In this document: piece after piece, positions 11,791-25,690 of the stretch
Layout of the letters: the number at the start of each line of letters is the position of its first letter
Numbering within the stretch: the first letter of the stretch is position 1
Assembly (NCBI GenBank): GCA_018398805.1
Contig: JAGFBZ010000851.1
Span: 494,501-558,500, forward strand
Length of the DNA stretch: 64,000 nucleotides
Source: Hirundichthys speculiger
Taxonomy: Eukaryota > Chordata > Actinopteri > Beloniformes > Exocoetidae
Direction: 5' to 3'
Position numbers and translations under genes: made by a program
Notes under the pieces: generated by a model
Database searches by the model: none
Seen by the model: only the letters and a program-made list of their open reading frames with translations
Told to the model about the DNA's origin: nothing

Positions 11791-13199
11791 TTTGAAAAGT
11801 TTTTAGGGGATTTTAGATTTAAATGACACTATTTTTCTGCTCACATCATCAGACAGAAACTGTTTCTGTTGTTTTTATCCTTTTTAATCAAGTTTAGTCT
11901 GAAAAAAAAATCCAAGAAAAAAAAAAATCCAATCTGAACAGAAAACAGCAAACACTTCTTACACGTGAACACTAACTACAAAAGTGCAAAAAATTAAAAA
12001 CAAACAAACCTGGAAAACAACGCTTTCTCTTTTTTTGTTTTGTGTGTTTTTCTGTTTTATATATTTTTTTTCAAACCCAAAATGGAAAAACCAGTAACGG
12101 AAACTGAGACCTGCTGGACTTTAATGGTTTAGAGACGGTTCTGTCCCGTCCAGGACCATTTAAGGGACATTTAAGGGACATTTAAGGGACCATTTAAGGA
12201 TCCGTTTGTGTTTCACCAACATCCAGACATAAAGAGTCCATATATGCTGGTTCTGATCCAATCAGAGGCCCCAGACCAGAATAATCTAAGTAATCCATAT
12301 ATTTAAGATCATAATCTGCAGTTTTGAGTTTAATAACGATCATTTTGAAATGAATGATCTAAATGTTGTTTTCGTTGCAAATTTGATTTGACTGCAGAAC
12401 TCAGACTGACCTGAGACCTGTGGATCAATACCTCAGTGATCAATACTCTGATAGAGGACCAGCCATCATCTGACCTTCCTCCTGCAGTAACATTTCTGTG
12501 AGTCGACACAGAAAAAACTTCAAATAATAATCGTTTTTATTGTTGATTAAATAAAACATTTGGGAGAGTGTAAATGTCTCTTTTATTTTTAAAGTGATAT
12601 TTTTCTTCTTTTTATTTTGCCTTAAAGCTGCAGCTTTATCGCTGGATACTATGAGTAAAGATAAATATTTACTACTTTCTTCTTTTTTTTTAAAAAAATC
12701 CAATTGCATATTTATTGATTAAACAAAGCAGTTAAATGGAAATATAATATAACCAGAAAATCCTGATATATTTGGTGAAAAGACATCCTGGTGTTTTAGC
12801 TGTAATTTATTTATCATTAACGGGAATTAGTTCAATGTAAACAGTAGATTAAATTCCTGAAATGCCCTACTAGAATTATTTTATTCATTTTTTTTCCGTA
12901 TTTTTAGAATTTTAGAAAAAAGAAAACGTTCATTATAACCATATAATAAATATTTTAAAATGGTATTGAACATTTTACATGTTTTATTTTAATAACATAA
13001 ATGATATATTTATTATTTAATATTAGTAAGTGGAAAAAACAGTTTTTTTGTGCTTCGAACATCATGAAAAGGCCTTTTCTGAAATCTGCAGTATTTTAAA
13101 ATGAAGTCCAATTAAATCCAGTTCAATTCATTAAAAACAAACAAACTGCGGATTATTATTATTTTTTTTTTTACAATCATAACACCAGGTTGTCTTTTC
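11791..13199. other. AT-rich non-coding sequence
   Basis: Long A/T-rich stretch with poly-A and poly-T runs and a short triple repeat of TTTAAGGGACA near 12160-12195. The 89-codon minus-strand frame at 12440-12709 has no domain. Confidence 0.4.
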
Positions 13200-13760
13200 A
13201 CTAAAACTGAAGCTAGTAAAGTCAGTTCACGACACGTGAGTTCATCTGAGGACAAATTAAAACTAAAATGAAAACATTGAACGGTTGCATATCGGTCGTT
13301 GCAGGTGGTTCCGAAGCTCTGGGCTCCTGGTTGGATGATTGTCGTGCAGGTTCGGGGCTCCTCCGGCGACCCGCTCCGAGGTGGGTCACGTTCTCAGCTC
13401 TGTTTTTGGCGCATGAAACCCTCAACAAAGTGCGCAAAAAGTTGCAGTTCCGTGAAAACAGCGGAGCTCGTTGTTGGAGGCCGCCCGCCTCCATGGAAGC
13501 TCTGGTTTCACGCGTGTCCGTGTCCATGTGAGACCCGGGGGCCTTAGGTTTGTCCGCAGACTCCGTCTGTGTTCACCCCCCCTCCAAAAAAGTCCCATCA
13601 GCGCGTAAAAAGTGTCGCTTCTTGTATAATTATTCCACGTTCCAGTGTGCGGCTTTGCGCACATGCGCAGAAGGTGTTAAGTTCGCTGAGTCTCTCTCAC
13701 ACACACACAAACACACACAGCTCAACCGAAAAAGGACAGTACGGGCCTTAAACATATAAA
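13200..13760. other. CpG-dense block 3' of foxg1
   Basis: CpG dinucleotides are packed through 13260-13680 in contrast to the AT-rich surroundings. Overlapping frames on both strands (for example an ATG-started 87-codon frame at 13268-13531) have no recognisable domain and are expected in a GC-rich block. It ends in a short CA-rich repeat at 13697-13720. It may be a CpG island, an enhancer, or a first exon of a non-coding transcript; the sequence alone cannot tell. Confidence 0.5.
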
Positions 13761-14116
13761 AATCTCCAGTTAGACGCGCCCTTTCTTTTGCATATTTTTT
13801 TATGAAGAGTTCTATTCCAAAAACATTTATATCCAATTATTTCTTCTCTCATCAGATTTAAAGGGCAATAAGGTCAAAGATTCTATATTTAACCCTGAAA
13901 AGTAGCAGAAAAAAACATTTACTCAGTTCTGTCACTCATAAAAAAGACACCTGAACTTGTTTGGATATTTTTTTGAAGGAAACTCTTCACCGGAACAGGT
14001 TCGGTTTTGTTATTGTCACCATCGAGGCCTGTTTGGGTCAAACCTGAGTTCGGATATGATCTATAGGCTTCTTTTTGCTTCCACAAACCCTGATTGTCTC
14101 TGATTTTAAGGCTTTG

Positions 14117-14122
14117 TTTATT
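14117..14122 (-). terminator. Candidate distal polyadenylation signal
   Basis: Reads AATAAA on the minus strand, about 600 nt after the foxg1 stop codon. Confidence 0.4.
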
Positions 14123-14576
14123 TATCTATCCTCCACTGACATCCTGGAAAGTTCTCTTTCCTCTGAAATAAAAAGAAAATAAACACTTCTGATTGTCTTT
14201 TTCCTCCTTGATTGTCTCAGAATTAATAAATAATTATCCAGCCTGTTTTAGTTCAACCCTCCGTCTCCCCCTTTTCTTTTTTTTCTCCTCTTAATACTGA
14301 CGAGTACACACTGAGAAATAAAATTTAAATACATTGTACAATAAATACAAAACATAAATAAACGACTAAAAAAAAGTACTGAAAACCTTTGTACAAGATA
14401 TAAATAGCTTGAAATATACTGTTACCTTTGGCAAGTCTAATGTACAGTTATACAACCCGCGGGTAACAAAACTTTGTCCCTTTTCTGAGTTCAATGCGCA
14501 AAAATAATCCAAACGACCCCGTTGCACTTCCGGGGAGAATATGGCCAAATAAAAGTTCACTTCATATATTTATATA

Positions 14577-14582
14577 TTTATT
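14577..14582 (-). terminator. Candidate proximal polyadenylation signal
   Basis: Reads AATAAA on the minus strand, about 145 nt after the foxg1 stop. It lies in an alternating TA-rich patch, so it could be fortuitous. Confidence 0.35.
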
Positions 14583-14724
14583 TATATATGCGGTCCGTGA
14601 TTGGTATTCATCACTTTTTTCTTTGTTTTTTTTTTTTTTTTTTTGATTTTTTTAAACAACTTTTTCCTTATTTTTCCTTTATGCGTCCACATCCGCGGAG
14701 ATTTGCAGTCGTTGGAGGGGGAGT

Positions 14725-16840
<2,116 letters not shown>

Positions 16841-17345
16841 TCTCTGACTCATGGACGCGCACAGGCCGATCAATAATAATAATACAGTTATTATCATCAT
16901 CAATAATAACCACAGCAGGTTGTTTCAGCTCTTTACTGAAGCCAAATGTTGCTTTCATGGATTCAAACTATGTTATTTTTTTATGTGTTAAAAAACCACC
17001 GTTCGACATTCAGAGGTCGTTTAAGGATATTAAAGAACTTGATTTGTGTGGAAATTATTTTTTAATAAAATTTGAGCTAATTCAGTTCTACAGCACCAGT
17101 TTATAACAAAACAAACAAGTTCAATGAAGCTTTATTTTCTTTTGCTTGGGCAAAAACTAAATGAATAGAAATGTAAAATGTTAAAAGAAGCTGTTCTGGT
17201 TCCATTTAGAGAACAGAAGTGGGCCTTTTTTCTGGACATCTGGCTCCGCCCCTTCACCAAGAAAGTAAGTAAATAAGTGAGTACTAAAGGGCAGAGTGAA
17301 AAAGAGAACATAAATAAAATAAAATAAATCTATTGGATTCTAGAG
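16841..17345. other. Unrecognised upstream sequence
   Basis: AT-rich, no gene or transposon recognised. It includes an (AAT)n-like patch at 16870-16915. Confidence 0.4.
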
Positions 17346-17700
17346 CAGTGGTGCTCAAACTGTGGTACGTGTACCACCGGTGGTACATGAGCGCCCTCTG
17401 GTGGTACGCGGGGGAATATCATGACTTTCCACATTTTCACTTAAAAAAAAAAATGTTAAACATACAATGCATTATAAATACAATGTTTTAAATGAAATGT
17501 GTAGCTTGAGAAAATTAAAATTGTGTCTTTTAAAAAAAATATTAGTTACATATTCAGTTGCAGTGCAGATGTAACAACTTTTGAGTGTTTATTTGCTCTG
17601 TGTGACAGTATGAGGATGTTAGAATAGTTGGACAGAGTTGTAAATGTCTGATTCAGTAAAGAAACAATAAATAACCACCAGGAGATTAAACTAGTGATGT
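17346..17700 (+). mobile_element. Truncated hAT-like element end
   Basis: Begins CAGTGGTGCTCAAACTGTGG and continues with GGTACGTGTACCACCGGTGG and CGCCCTCTGGTGGTACGCG, a hAT left end common in fish. No matching right end or target duplication was found, so the right boundary is approximate. Confidence 0.6.
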
Positions 17701-18326
17701 TCTTCATTTAGTGAACTTTTGCAGTTATTCACATTTCAGCCGACATGTTTTGGTCTTTCCGTCCCGCTAAATTCCCGCCCGCCGGAGGCTTCACGTGACT
17801 GAAAATGAAGCGGACCTGGCAGGAGCAGGTGTTCTCACCTGCGCGGTTCTCAGCTGATAAACCAGGATGGGTTTTGTTCTGTCCGTTGTTCAAATGTTCA
17901 AATGTTGCTTTAAAGATGTTAAATGTGGGCAAAGAGAAAATAATAATTTAAAAAAGTAACTAGAAGCACTTTGTCCGTGTTGTAAATGAATAATAATAAA
18001 ATATTTGTCCGGATGGAGCCGGTTTTAAATCAGCTTCACTGGTTGTTTAATACTGAAGTTCTCAGTCAAACGTTTATCATTTTTCACATGTTTTGCTTTT
18101 CTATAAACTCTTGAAAATGCAGGTAATCAGAAGTTGAATTTAAAACCTGACATGTTCTGGGACAGATCCTGATATTCCAACTAAATAAGACTCATCTCCA
18201 GGCTTGTGTGACTAGTTTTGGTTATTTGGTTATTTCACATCTGAATTCTCAGTTTTTAACAATAATTTAAAAGCGAGGATCCTGACGGAGCTAGAAGAAC
18301 TCTGAGATGGTTTCAAAAGTAATAAT
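17701..18326. other. Unrecognised non-coding sequence
   Basis: No gene or clear repeat. The last 8 bases are the left target duplication of the next element. Confidence 0.4.
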
Positions 18327-19417
18327 TAGGGCTGGGCAAGTTAACGCATTAATTTATTAATGCTGACATTTATTTTATCGCGTGTTAACGCATGTTGCTC
18401 ACATGCTTTTGTTTTGAAAAGTCTGTTACTGGCTGCTGCAGAACCGGAAGAGAATTAGCAGGTAAACATGCGGAAAAGCTAAAACAGACACGGAGAACGG
18501 TAAAAATCAGTGAACTTTACAGTTCAGGTAGCAATATTAACAATTCTGTCTGAAAAAGAAAATCTGGACTGCAACAAAACTTTGTTGTCATTCCTCCATG
18601 TTCCATCAGATCTGCTCCATGTGTTCACTGTCCTGCTGTTCTCTAGCTGGTTACTGCAGTGCGGCTCCATCTAGTGGCACAGATGTGTAACGACAACAGA
18701 AAGTCCAGTCCTCCATTATAAAACAAATTCAGTTCTGTGGCCCGTTTTTTAATTTCGTATTTTTGATCCAAGTCTACAATTGAAATAAAAAAACAGGGAT
18801 TTTTTTTTTCATTTTTTTTGTGTTAGATTCAAAGACGAAAAACGTAATAAAATGTCACTTTTTAATTTTTTTTAATTTTTGATTGACAATTGCAAATGGA
18901 AAGAATGATTGATACATGGATTGGTAGTTACTGAACTTTAACATGGACAATTTCATTTTAAAGTTCTCCCAGACGGAGGATTCAACAGAAACAAGGTTAT
19001 TTGTAACAACTGTCAAGTTGAACTCCCCGTTAAAAGTTTCTGCTTTTACCTCAGAAATTACCTGTTTTAATGTTCTGATCATTTTGTTGGTAGACTTTTT
19101 AAAAAAATTTTTAAAATAAAATAGGATGACATTAATGTCCTGGCAGTGGCAATAAGCTCTATTTTACTTTACATTTTTTTAAGATGAGATTTACACTAAA
19201 TATGTGTTACTGACAAGTGCTGATGTTAAAAGTGTTTGATCAACAAATGTTATGACACTTTAGTTCATATGGCAGCAGAACATTTAAATAAAAGGGGATT
19301 TTACACTACTTTTGAATTCATTATTTGATTTTGCGTATACAATGCAATTAATCGTGATTAATCAGGGAAATCATGCGATTAATCGCAATTAAAAATTTTA
19401 ATCGTTGCCCAGCCCTA
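18327..19417. mobile_element. Non-autonomous hAT, TAGGGCTGGGCAA family
   Basis: A 1091-bp element with perfect 13-bp inverted ends TAGGGCTGGGCAA and TTGCCCAGCCCTA, and a perfect 8-bp duplication GTAATAAT on both sides (18319-18326 and 19418-19425). Subterminal ATTAATCG-type words occur near both ends. I saw no transposase domain. Confidence 0.93.
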
Positions 19418-19425
19418 GTAATAAT

Positions 19426-19753
19426 ACAATTTAGACTTTTCACTCAGCTCCTGATGTGTTTTTATGGAGGTTATTTCATTGATTCATTTTAACCAGTAAT
19501 ACTGAAAAAAACTCTGATTTCCATCCAGAAATCCCGTGTGTTGATTATTCCTGCTTCACATCGTTTGGTGTTATAACTGTACTGTGATTGTGTTATTTCT
19601 AAATCTCAGACGTGAGTAAAAAAAAAACAAAAAAACTAACCTTTTCTGTAAAAACGACTCATGGAAGTTGAAGTCCTGAGCTTTGTTCACTCTGAGCTTT
19701 GTTTACACTCGCTGTCAGGTTTGTATGACAACAGAGCTGGAAACCAGATTATA

Positions 19754-19806
<53 letters not shown>

Positions 19807-20345
19807 ACGTCCTCCCTCCAATCTGCTGCAGTAAATCTCTGCTGTGGTCCAGATGGTGCTTCTGTTCAGCTCAGTTCGAACCTCCAACCAGAATTCAGTT
19901 TAGTTCACATGGACTCATATGTGGATCCGTGATGTGTATGTTTTTAAAAAGTGTTTACAGGATGTGATGCATCATTGAACCTCTGTTGGCCCACATCAGA
20001 GGGACAGAAGCGCCGCAGAACTGTGATCCAGCTGCAGCTTCCCTGAAGACCCGTTTTCATTTGCAGGACTTCAGTCCAAACACCGTTGGACTAATCTGTT
20101 GTTGAGGTTCTGCAGTCTGTCCTGGAAACAAAGCTCTGGTGGATAAGCTGCCCACGCTGAGAGACAAACCCACAACAGAGGCTGCTGAACGCTTCAGCTG
20201 CAGATAAACCCAGCTGCTGTTCAAATCTGAGACCAGCCTGGAGGGACACGAACGTGCAGTTCACTGAACGGCCACCAGGGGCTCCAACAGAGTCGCTCTC
20301 TCTGTGGCAGCTGAGTCAGTTTCTGCATAATTACAGTTACTTTTC
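19426..20345. other. Unrecognised sequence with microsatellite
   Basis: No gene recognised. A CA repeat lies at 19755-19801 and a short GCATTA repeat near 20368-20386 marks the right side. Confidence 0.4.
19755..19801. repeat. (CA)n microsatellite
   Basis: About 23 uninterrupted CA dinucleotides. Confidence 0.98.
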
Positions 20346-20708
20346 TGTTGTTATCATTTCAGTGCGTTAGCATTAGCATTAGCATTTACTCTCCGATAAG
20401 CTTCCAACCCACTGATTGTTAAAATGTGTGTCAACATGTATCTCATAACCCCAAATAAGTTGTTGAAGCTTAAAGGAACGTGGGAGAAGAAGCTAAATAT
20501 CACAGTTGATGATGAGGAGTGGAAGAGTGTGTGGAGATGTGCGAAGTCAGTTTCAGTTTGCAATCGTGCCCAAGCAATGTAGTTAAAACTTATACACAGA
20601 ACGCACAAATCTCCCAACCGTAGACATTATTTCAATCTAACTCTCTCACCCACTTGTCTTAAATGCAAGAATGACATTGGTACCCTAACTCACTGTTTTT
20701 GTGTATTG

Positions 20709-21766
20709 GTCTAATGTTACTATCTGAAATGGGGAAGATATTTGGTTTAAAACTGTAAATGTATTGGTCTAATGCAGCGGTTCCCAAACTTTTTTAGCCG
20801 CGCACCCCCTTCTATGTCTCAACCAGGTTGACGCAAACCCGATCACCCACCCCTTAAAAAAAACGCAACAAGCTTTATTATAGCCATATTAAAGTCGCCA
20901 TGTTTATTCATGGTAAAATGACCAGAACACATATATAACGTAATAATCACAATCACAACAATGCGCTCTCGCATTTAAATTAAACTGAAACACTGTAACA
21001 CAGTTCCAATATAATGAAACAAAGTTATGCGCAGGCTTCCACTTTTAAGAGCAAAGAGGATGGATGACATGCTCAGACTCAGTGGCAGAAAGTAGATAAG
21101 TTGAGGAAAATGTTAGAATATTTTGAACATTGAACAAAAATTGCAGCAAGTTTAAATGACCATGGAACTAACACAACCCATCATCATAACACAGGTTATG
21201 GAAATAAAATTTGAACGCCAGTAATTTTAATTCTATTCCAGTAAAGTTCCAATAAAGATATTTTCCCTGATTTCAGCCAATTGAGCATATTTGCGAGAAT
21301 GAATAAAGTAGAGGCCACAAGCTAGGTGCAAATGCAGTGGTAGAAGAATATAACTTCTTCTTCTACGCTTCACTTTAAGATGACGTGCATTTTGAATAGC
21401 CTGCATTTATTTATTCATTAAAATTACAGTTTTTGATTTAAAATTTTACAAAGGAAATGTTTATTTACACATCTTTAATGTGTGAAAACAAAAAAAATTA
21501 TCAGACCGCCATTACATTTTTCATCCCGCGCACCCCCTAGAGGCAGCTTGCGCACTCCTGGGGGTGCACGCACCCCACTTTGGGAATCCCTGGTCTAATG
21601 TTACTATCTGAAATGGAGAAGATATTTGGTTTAAAACTGTAAATGTATTGATCTAATGTTACTATCTGAAATGGAGAAGATATTTGGTTTAAAACTGTAA
21701 ATGTATTGGTCTAATGTTACTATCTGAAATGGACAAGATATTTGGTTTAAAGCTGGAAATGGACCC
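20709..21766 (+). repeat. 58-bp tandem repeat split by a hAT
   Basis: Units beginning GTCTAATGTTACTATCTGAA start at 20709, 21593, 21651 and 21709, each 58 bp long. The hAT at 20775-21592 separates unit 1 from unit 2. Each unit covers a piece of L1 coding sequence, so this is a local amplification in a dead retrotransposon. Confidence 0.92.
20775..21592. mobile_element. Non-autonomous hAT inserted in L1 repeat
   Basis: An 818-bp element with ends CAGCGGTTCCCAAACTTTTT and CCACTTTGGGAATCCCTG. The 8-bp duplication GTCTAATG is perfect (20767-20774 and 21593-21600). Both subterminal regions carry CGCACCCCC-type words in inverted orientation. Non-coding. Confidence 0.93.
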
Positions 21767-22240
21767 GGTGTCGCTCATACTGGACCTCCCGAATCGTTGT
21801 TTAACATTAAAACATAATAAGAGGCTATACTGTATTGTTGCTTACGCAGGTAGAAAGAAAGTTCTGTTCCAGTGGATCAGTGACGGTACCAACCGTTAAA
21901 GGCTGGCGGGGTTGAATCTGGTGCCATTAGAGTATTTACATGCATATTACATTTAAAAAACGGATCAATTCCGCAATGTTTGGGACCCTATTTGAAGTAT
22001 CTACAGTCTGGTATCTCTTCTATAATGTTGCAGGGATTTTCTTGAATGCTCAAATTGTATTTATTTATTTTTTTAAATCTTTTTTACTGTAATCTTAATT
22101 ATATGGATCTGAGCTGACGGTTGTTGTTATTGTTGTTGTTTTTATTGTTTATTTGTTTTATCTACTTGTTCTGTTTTTCACTCCTCTGGACCACATTATG
22201 TTTCCATCCTTCTCTTGTAAAAATGTAAAAATCAATTAAA

Positions 22241-22621
22241 AAACCAAATGTGTGTCAACATCTCCAGCGATATAAAACCATAAGCTCCTTTTTTGCTTGT
22301 CGGACCGCTAACGTGGATCTGGATCTGGATCTGGATCTGGAGCTGCCACCGTCTCCTTCAGCGTGACTCCTCAGGTCTTAAAGTCTTGGTCCCGCAGGGA
22401 TCAGAAGCTCCGTGGTCCAGTTCTGGTCTCACCAGGAGTCAGTAACAAGCTGACAAAGTTCACCCACCTCTACATCTCCAAGTTCCTGGTTCCTGGTTCC
22501 TGGTCGGGTTCTGGATGACTGATAGGCTCCACCAACTCTGTATCCAGAGAAGGTTTTTACTGAGGAGGTCATTTATTTCACAGATTTAGGAAGATTTCCT
22601 GAACGAGGTCCAGAAAGTCTT
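22241..22621. other. Unrecognised sequence with short GGATCT repeat
   Basis: Holds about four GGATCT units (22314-22339) and a TTCCTGG triple repeat (22484-22503). No gene seen. Confidence 0.45.
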
Positions 22622-22730
22622 GTGTGGTTGTGGTTCAGTGGGTGGAGGTGGTTCAACCAGAAGGTCACAGGGCTGAGCCCCAGAACCGCCATGCGTCCAG
22701 AGACCCCGAGACTCCGACAAAGAAACGCTG
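22622..22730 (+). mobile_element. tRNA-derived SINE fragment
   Basis: The order TGGTTCAGTGGGTGGAGG (A-box-like), CCAGAAGGTC, then GGGCTGAGCCCC (B-box-like) matches the head of tRNA-derived fish SINEs. It is not an intact tRNA. The downstream boundary is uncertain. Confidence 0.55.
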
Positions 22731-22993
22731 AAGGAGGTGAGGAGGTTAAGGTTAGGACCCAAATGCAGGAGGCAGGAGTTCCCAACAAAAATGTATTTTC
22801 TTTGACAAAAAAAGTGATAACTGGGTAATCCACTAAACCCAGAGACAGCAGGGCAGGAAGATGGACGGTAGACAGCAGGAAGGGAAAGAGACTTAAAGAA
22901 ACCCAGGAACAAACTTTGCAAACAATCAGGGTGATGAACTGAAGGAAGTAGAACAGATCTAAACAAACTTTCAAATTAAACCAGGAAGTAAAG
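22731..22993. other. Interspersed repeat segment of unknown class
   Basis: Starts with TTAGGACCCAAATGCAGGAG and continues with A-rich, AAACCCAG-type sequence that resembles a common fish interspersed repeat. It appears to resume at 23792-23880 beyond the hAT insertion. Family not identified. Confidence 0.35.
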
Positions 22994-23791
22994 CAGTGAC
23001 GTGCGGTGAGATTCATGGCTGGAGAGGCAGTGACTTCATCAGTCAGATTTACAAGCATATGAACCCTCCCGAACAAACCTAAAAACCTCCTATCGTCATT
23101 CGCATATAAATGCTTTACACATACAAACTGTAGCGCACAAAAAAGCACATTTAATTTAGAAAAAAGTTATTGTGGTCTTACCTTTACGTATAAATGAAAT
23201 CCATGCGCCGCTCCTTCTGCAGAATAAGTGACAGCGATTGCTGTCACTTATTCTGCAGCCAATGTGTCGCAAGAAGAATCCCTGTGCTCACTAGTGCCCC
23301 CTAACGTGAGGCAGGAGAAGTGCGTGCCTCACCCCCGTGCCTCTTCTCAGCCGTTTTATGATCGCGCCGGCACAAGAAACACATTACACACATATAGTTG
23401 CTGTTCATTATATAAATCAGCTAAACTATGGAAACTTATTTCATATAGCAAACGTGTTTGAACATTTTAATAGTGACATACAAAGAGACGGCGATCTGGT
23501 CTCTCTACATAGCATGGCAGCACAGTTAGCTGAGTCATTGCGCAATCCATGATGAGGCTCAGCAGGGTGCTGCCTCACCGCCCGCATCTTCTCAGTATTT
23601 GAATGGTAAATGTGAAAATTCTGCGATTTTGAATAAAAAATAATCTAAAAATGGTGAAGTTAAATGGAAAATTACTTTATAGTACAAATCAATTGATAAA
23701 TATAAAATTTATATATATATTTTCATTTCTTTCTTTCCATGATGGCAGGTGAATCACGGCCTCCCCTGCCTCACCTGACCGCACGTCACTG
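22994..23791. mobile_element. Non-autonomous hAT, CAGTGACGTGCGGT family
   Basis: A 798-bp element with ends CAGTGACGTGCGGTGAG and CTGACCGCACGTCACTG. The duplication AAGTAAAG is perfect (22986-22993 and 23792-23799). Frames here start at non-ATG codons and lack transposase motifs. Confidence 0.92.
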
Positions 23792-23879
23792 AAGTAAAGT
23801 TATTTTCAACACAAGAATAATGGACCAAACCAAGTAAACCCTGAAAAAACAGAAACCAAACCCGAGACCACATGGACCA

Positions 23880-25173
23880 CATGTGTCAAACATAAGGCCC
23901 GCAGGCCAAATGTGGCCCGTCACATCATTTTATGTGGCCCTCGAGAGCTTGTGCATTATTGGCTTAAATTTTAAACCAATATTTTAAGACTTAAAATAAG
24001 CATACACCACTTTAAAGTGCACATTAACAATAAACTGCATCTCCCATAATGCATTTCATCGTTACCCACAACGATAACAGTATTTCACCATGAGCAAGAC
24101 ATCAAGACGATTTTCAGAACTGATGGACTTCAGAAAATCCTTTACAAACTAACCCCAACATGTCTTTTGTGTTATGAGGCAGTGTCAGTCGTGAAAGAGT
24201 TTAATCTACGTCGGGATTTTGACATCAAACACGGAGCATGCTAAATACAGGGGCGGCGCTAGGGGGTAGCTTGCAGTTGCTATAGCAACCCCAAAATATG
24301 GCCTAGCAACCTCAAAGCAACCCCTAGAATGGAGAGTATTAAAAATTAAAAAAATATTAATTGTGTTAAATTAAATAAAAATTGTGACAATTTAATTTAA
24401 AATTAATTTCATGTGTTTTTGTTTTAAATCAAAATAAAAGGAAGACGATTAAAAACGATGAGAGTCTCGCGAGAGCTGGCCTGCAGGGGTCACGCGAAGT
24501 CAACGTGAAAAAAACCGGGCCGTTAGAAAAGTGACATCAAAATGGAGGCTATCTGTTGAAGCGTAAGTCTGCCAGATCTCTTTTGATGTGTACTTATGTG
24601 AATATTAACTGGTTAAAATGTGATGAACAGGTTATTGTTAAATGATTTGTAGTCTGGGCTGTTAATGTGCATTTCTCACTGCTGTGAAAAGCGGCATGAC
24701 TATATGGTAAAATTATAATAACGAACTTCAAATTGATTTTTTTTATCTGTTTCATGGCATCCGCGCTAGTTTCAGATAGCGCTGATTAGAATGAGTAGGC
24801 CGGTAATGACATTCATATCCATATTTATGCTATTTAATTGGTATTGCAATTAAATTGTCCAGCAACTCCATACAATTGTTTAGCAACCCCTAAGCAACTG
24901 CAATGAAAATGTTCTGGAGCCGCCACTGGCTAAATATGCTAAATTAGCCCACAAGAAAAACCAGGAATCGCTCCCGCTTTTCAAAACCTAGGTAATGGAT
25001 CCTCTTACAACCACAAACCCCGAGTTTAATATAATTATGATTTAAATATTTGAAACTTGAATACATAATGAATACAGAAACAGTAATTTACAATATAATA
25101 AGGTGTAGTTTAATTTATTTGGGCAGCCATGATGCTGATGTGGCCCTCAGTGGAAATGAGTCTGACACCCCTG
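23880..25173 (+). mobile_element. hAT derivative related to GTF2IRD2-like transposase
   Basis: The left end carries GTGTCAAACATAAGGCCCGC, and the right end TGAGTCTGACACCCCTG, a partial inverted match. A fragment at 24150-24240 (CLLCYEAVSVVKEFN followed by DIKHGAC) corresponds to the CxxC...H zinc-finger start of a hAT transposase of the kind annotated as GTF2IRD2/ZBED5-like. A fuller version is at 52180-52290. I found no clear target duplication. It is interrupted by another hAT at 24248-24928. Confidence 0.75.
24248..24928. mobile_element. Nested non-autonomous hAT
   Basis: A 681-bp element with ends CAGGGGCGGCGCTAG and TGGAGCCGCCACTG. The duplication GCTAAATA is perfect (24240-24247 and 24929-24936) and lies inside the older element. 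TAGCAACCCC words recur in inverted orientation near both ends. Confidence 0.92.
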
Positions 25174-25545
25174 ACTTAGACAAACCCCACACAGCGACAA
25201 CTTACACTCCTGTTACCTAAATTATATTTAATCTGTTATTTATTTATTCTAGAAATACACATTTATTTAAATCAGCAGAATCCTCAGTGTTAGTATGAAT
25301 GCTATGTCGATATATTTTATGTATGCTGACAACTCAGTCCTGTTACGCTCACTGCTGTTACTCACATAGCTTCTTCCATCATGCAGATTTCGGTAACAGG
25401 ACTGAGATTTAATTTTGAAGCGTTGCAACAAAAAAATGGTCACCTTCACTGACGCAGAGATCCAGCATTTCCACCGACCACCAGACTGGTCATCCAGTAT
25501 GATCAGTCTGGTTTCTGGAGTTCTTCAAGGAATCTCTCTCATTTC
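25174..25545. other. Unrecognised non-coding sequence
   Basis: No gene or transposon end recognised. Confidence 0.4.
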
Positions 25546-25690
25546 TGAAAAGGTCCAGATTTTGCTGCTGCAGTTTGTCCATTTTTCCTTTTGACTTGCT
25601 TTTTCATGCCGCGGCTCCTTAAATGTTTAATAAGGTCGCTTGTGTTACATTTAGCAGTACTTGTGCCACCTCTGGAAACCACAGCCCTGA
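25546..25690 (-). pseudogene. BED zinc-finger fragment of hAT transposase
   Basis: Minus-strand translation of about 25660-25590 gives VSRGGTSTAKCNTSDLIKHL, the characteristic second half of a BED finger (NTS-x-LIKHL). The preceding Cys pair is in another frame, and a stop follows within 30 codons. It is an isolated relic; no element ends were identified. Confidence 0.7.

Larger units (their letters stand above)
14098..14724 (-). other. foxg1: Probable 3' UTR of foxg1-like gene
   Basis: The interval directly after the foxg1 stop codon is AT-rich, free of recognised transposons, and carries several TGTACA and ATTTA words. Two AATAAA hexamers on the minus strand (14577-14582 and 14117-14122) could end the message, giving UTRs of about 150-170 or about 610-630 nt. 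The extent is inferred. Confidence 0.5.
20346..22240 (+). mobile_element. L1-clade LINE 3' end, dead, with hAT insertion
   Basis: Plus-strand fragments read like the C-terminus of an L1-type ORF2: a Cys/His-type segment near 20640-20700, then FGLKLEMDPVSLILDLPNR with following IVAYAGRKKVLFQWISDG (21740-21895). VWDPI-like words lie near 21990-22000. A T-rich, A-containing tail ends near 22240. Stop codons and frameshifts are frequent. A 58-bp segment at the start of this block has been tandemly repeated and then split by a hAT (20775-21592). Confidence 0.75.

Noticed and set aside
22573..23148. 191-codon minus-strand frame with hydrophobic segments
   Set aside because: It crosses a SINE fragment, an interspersed repeat and the end of a hAT with an intact target duplication, so it cannot be one ancestral gene.
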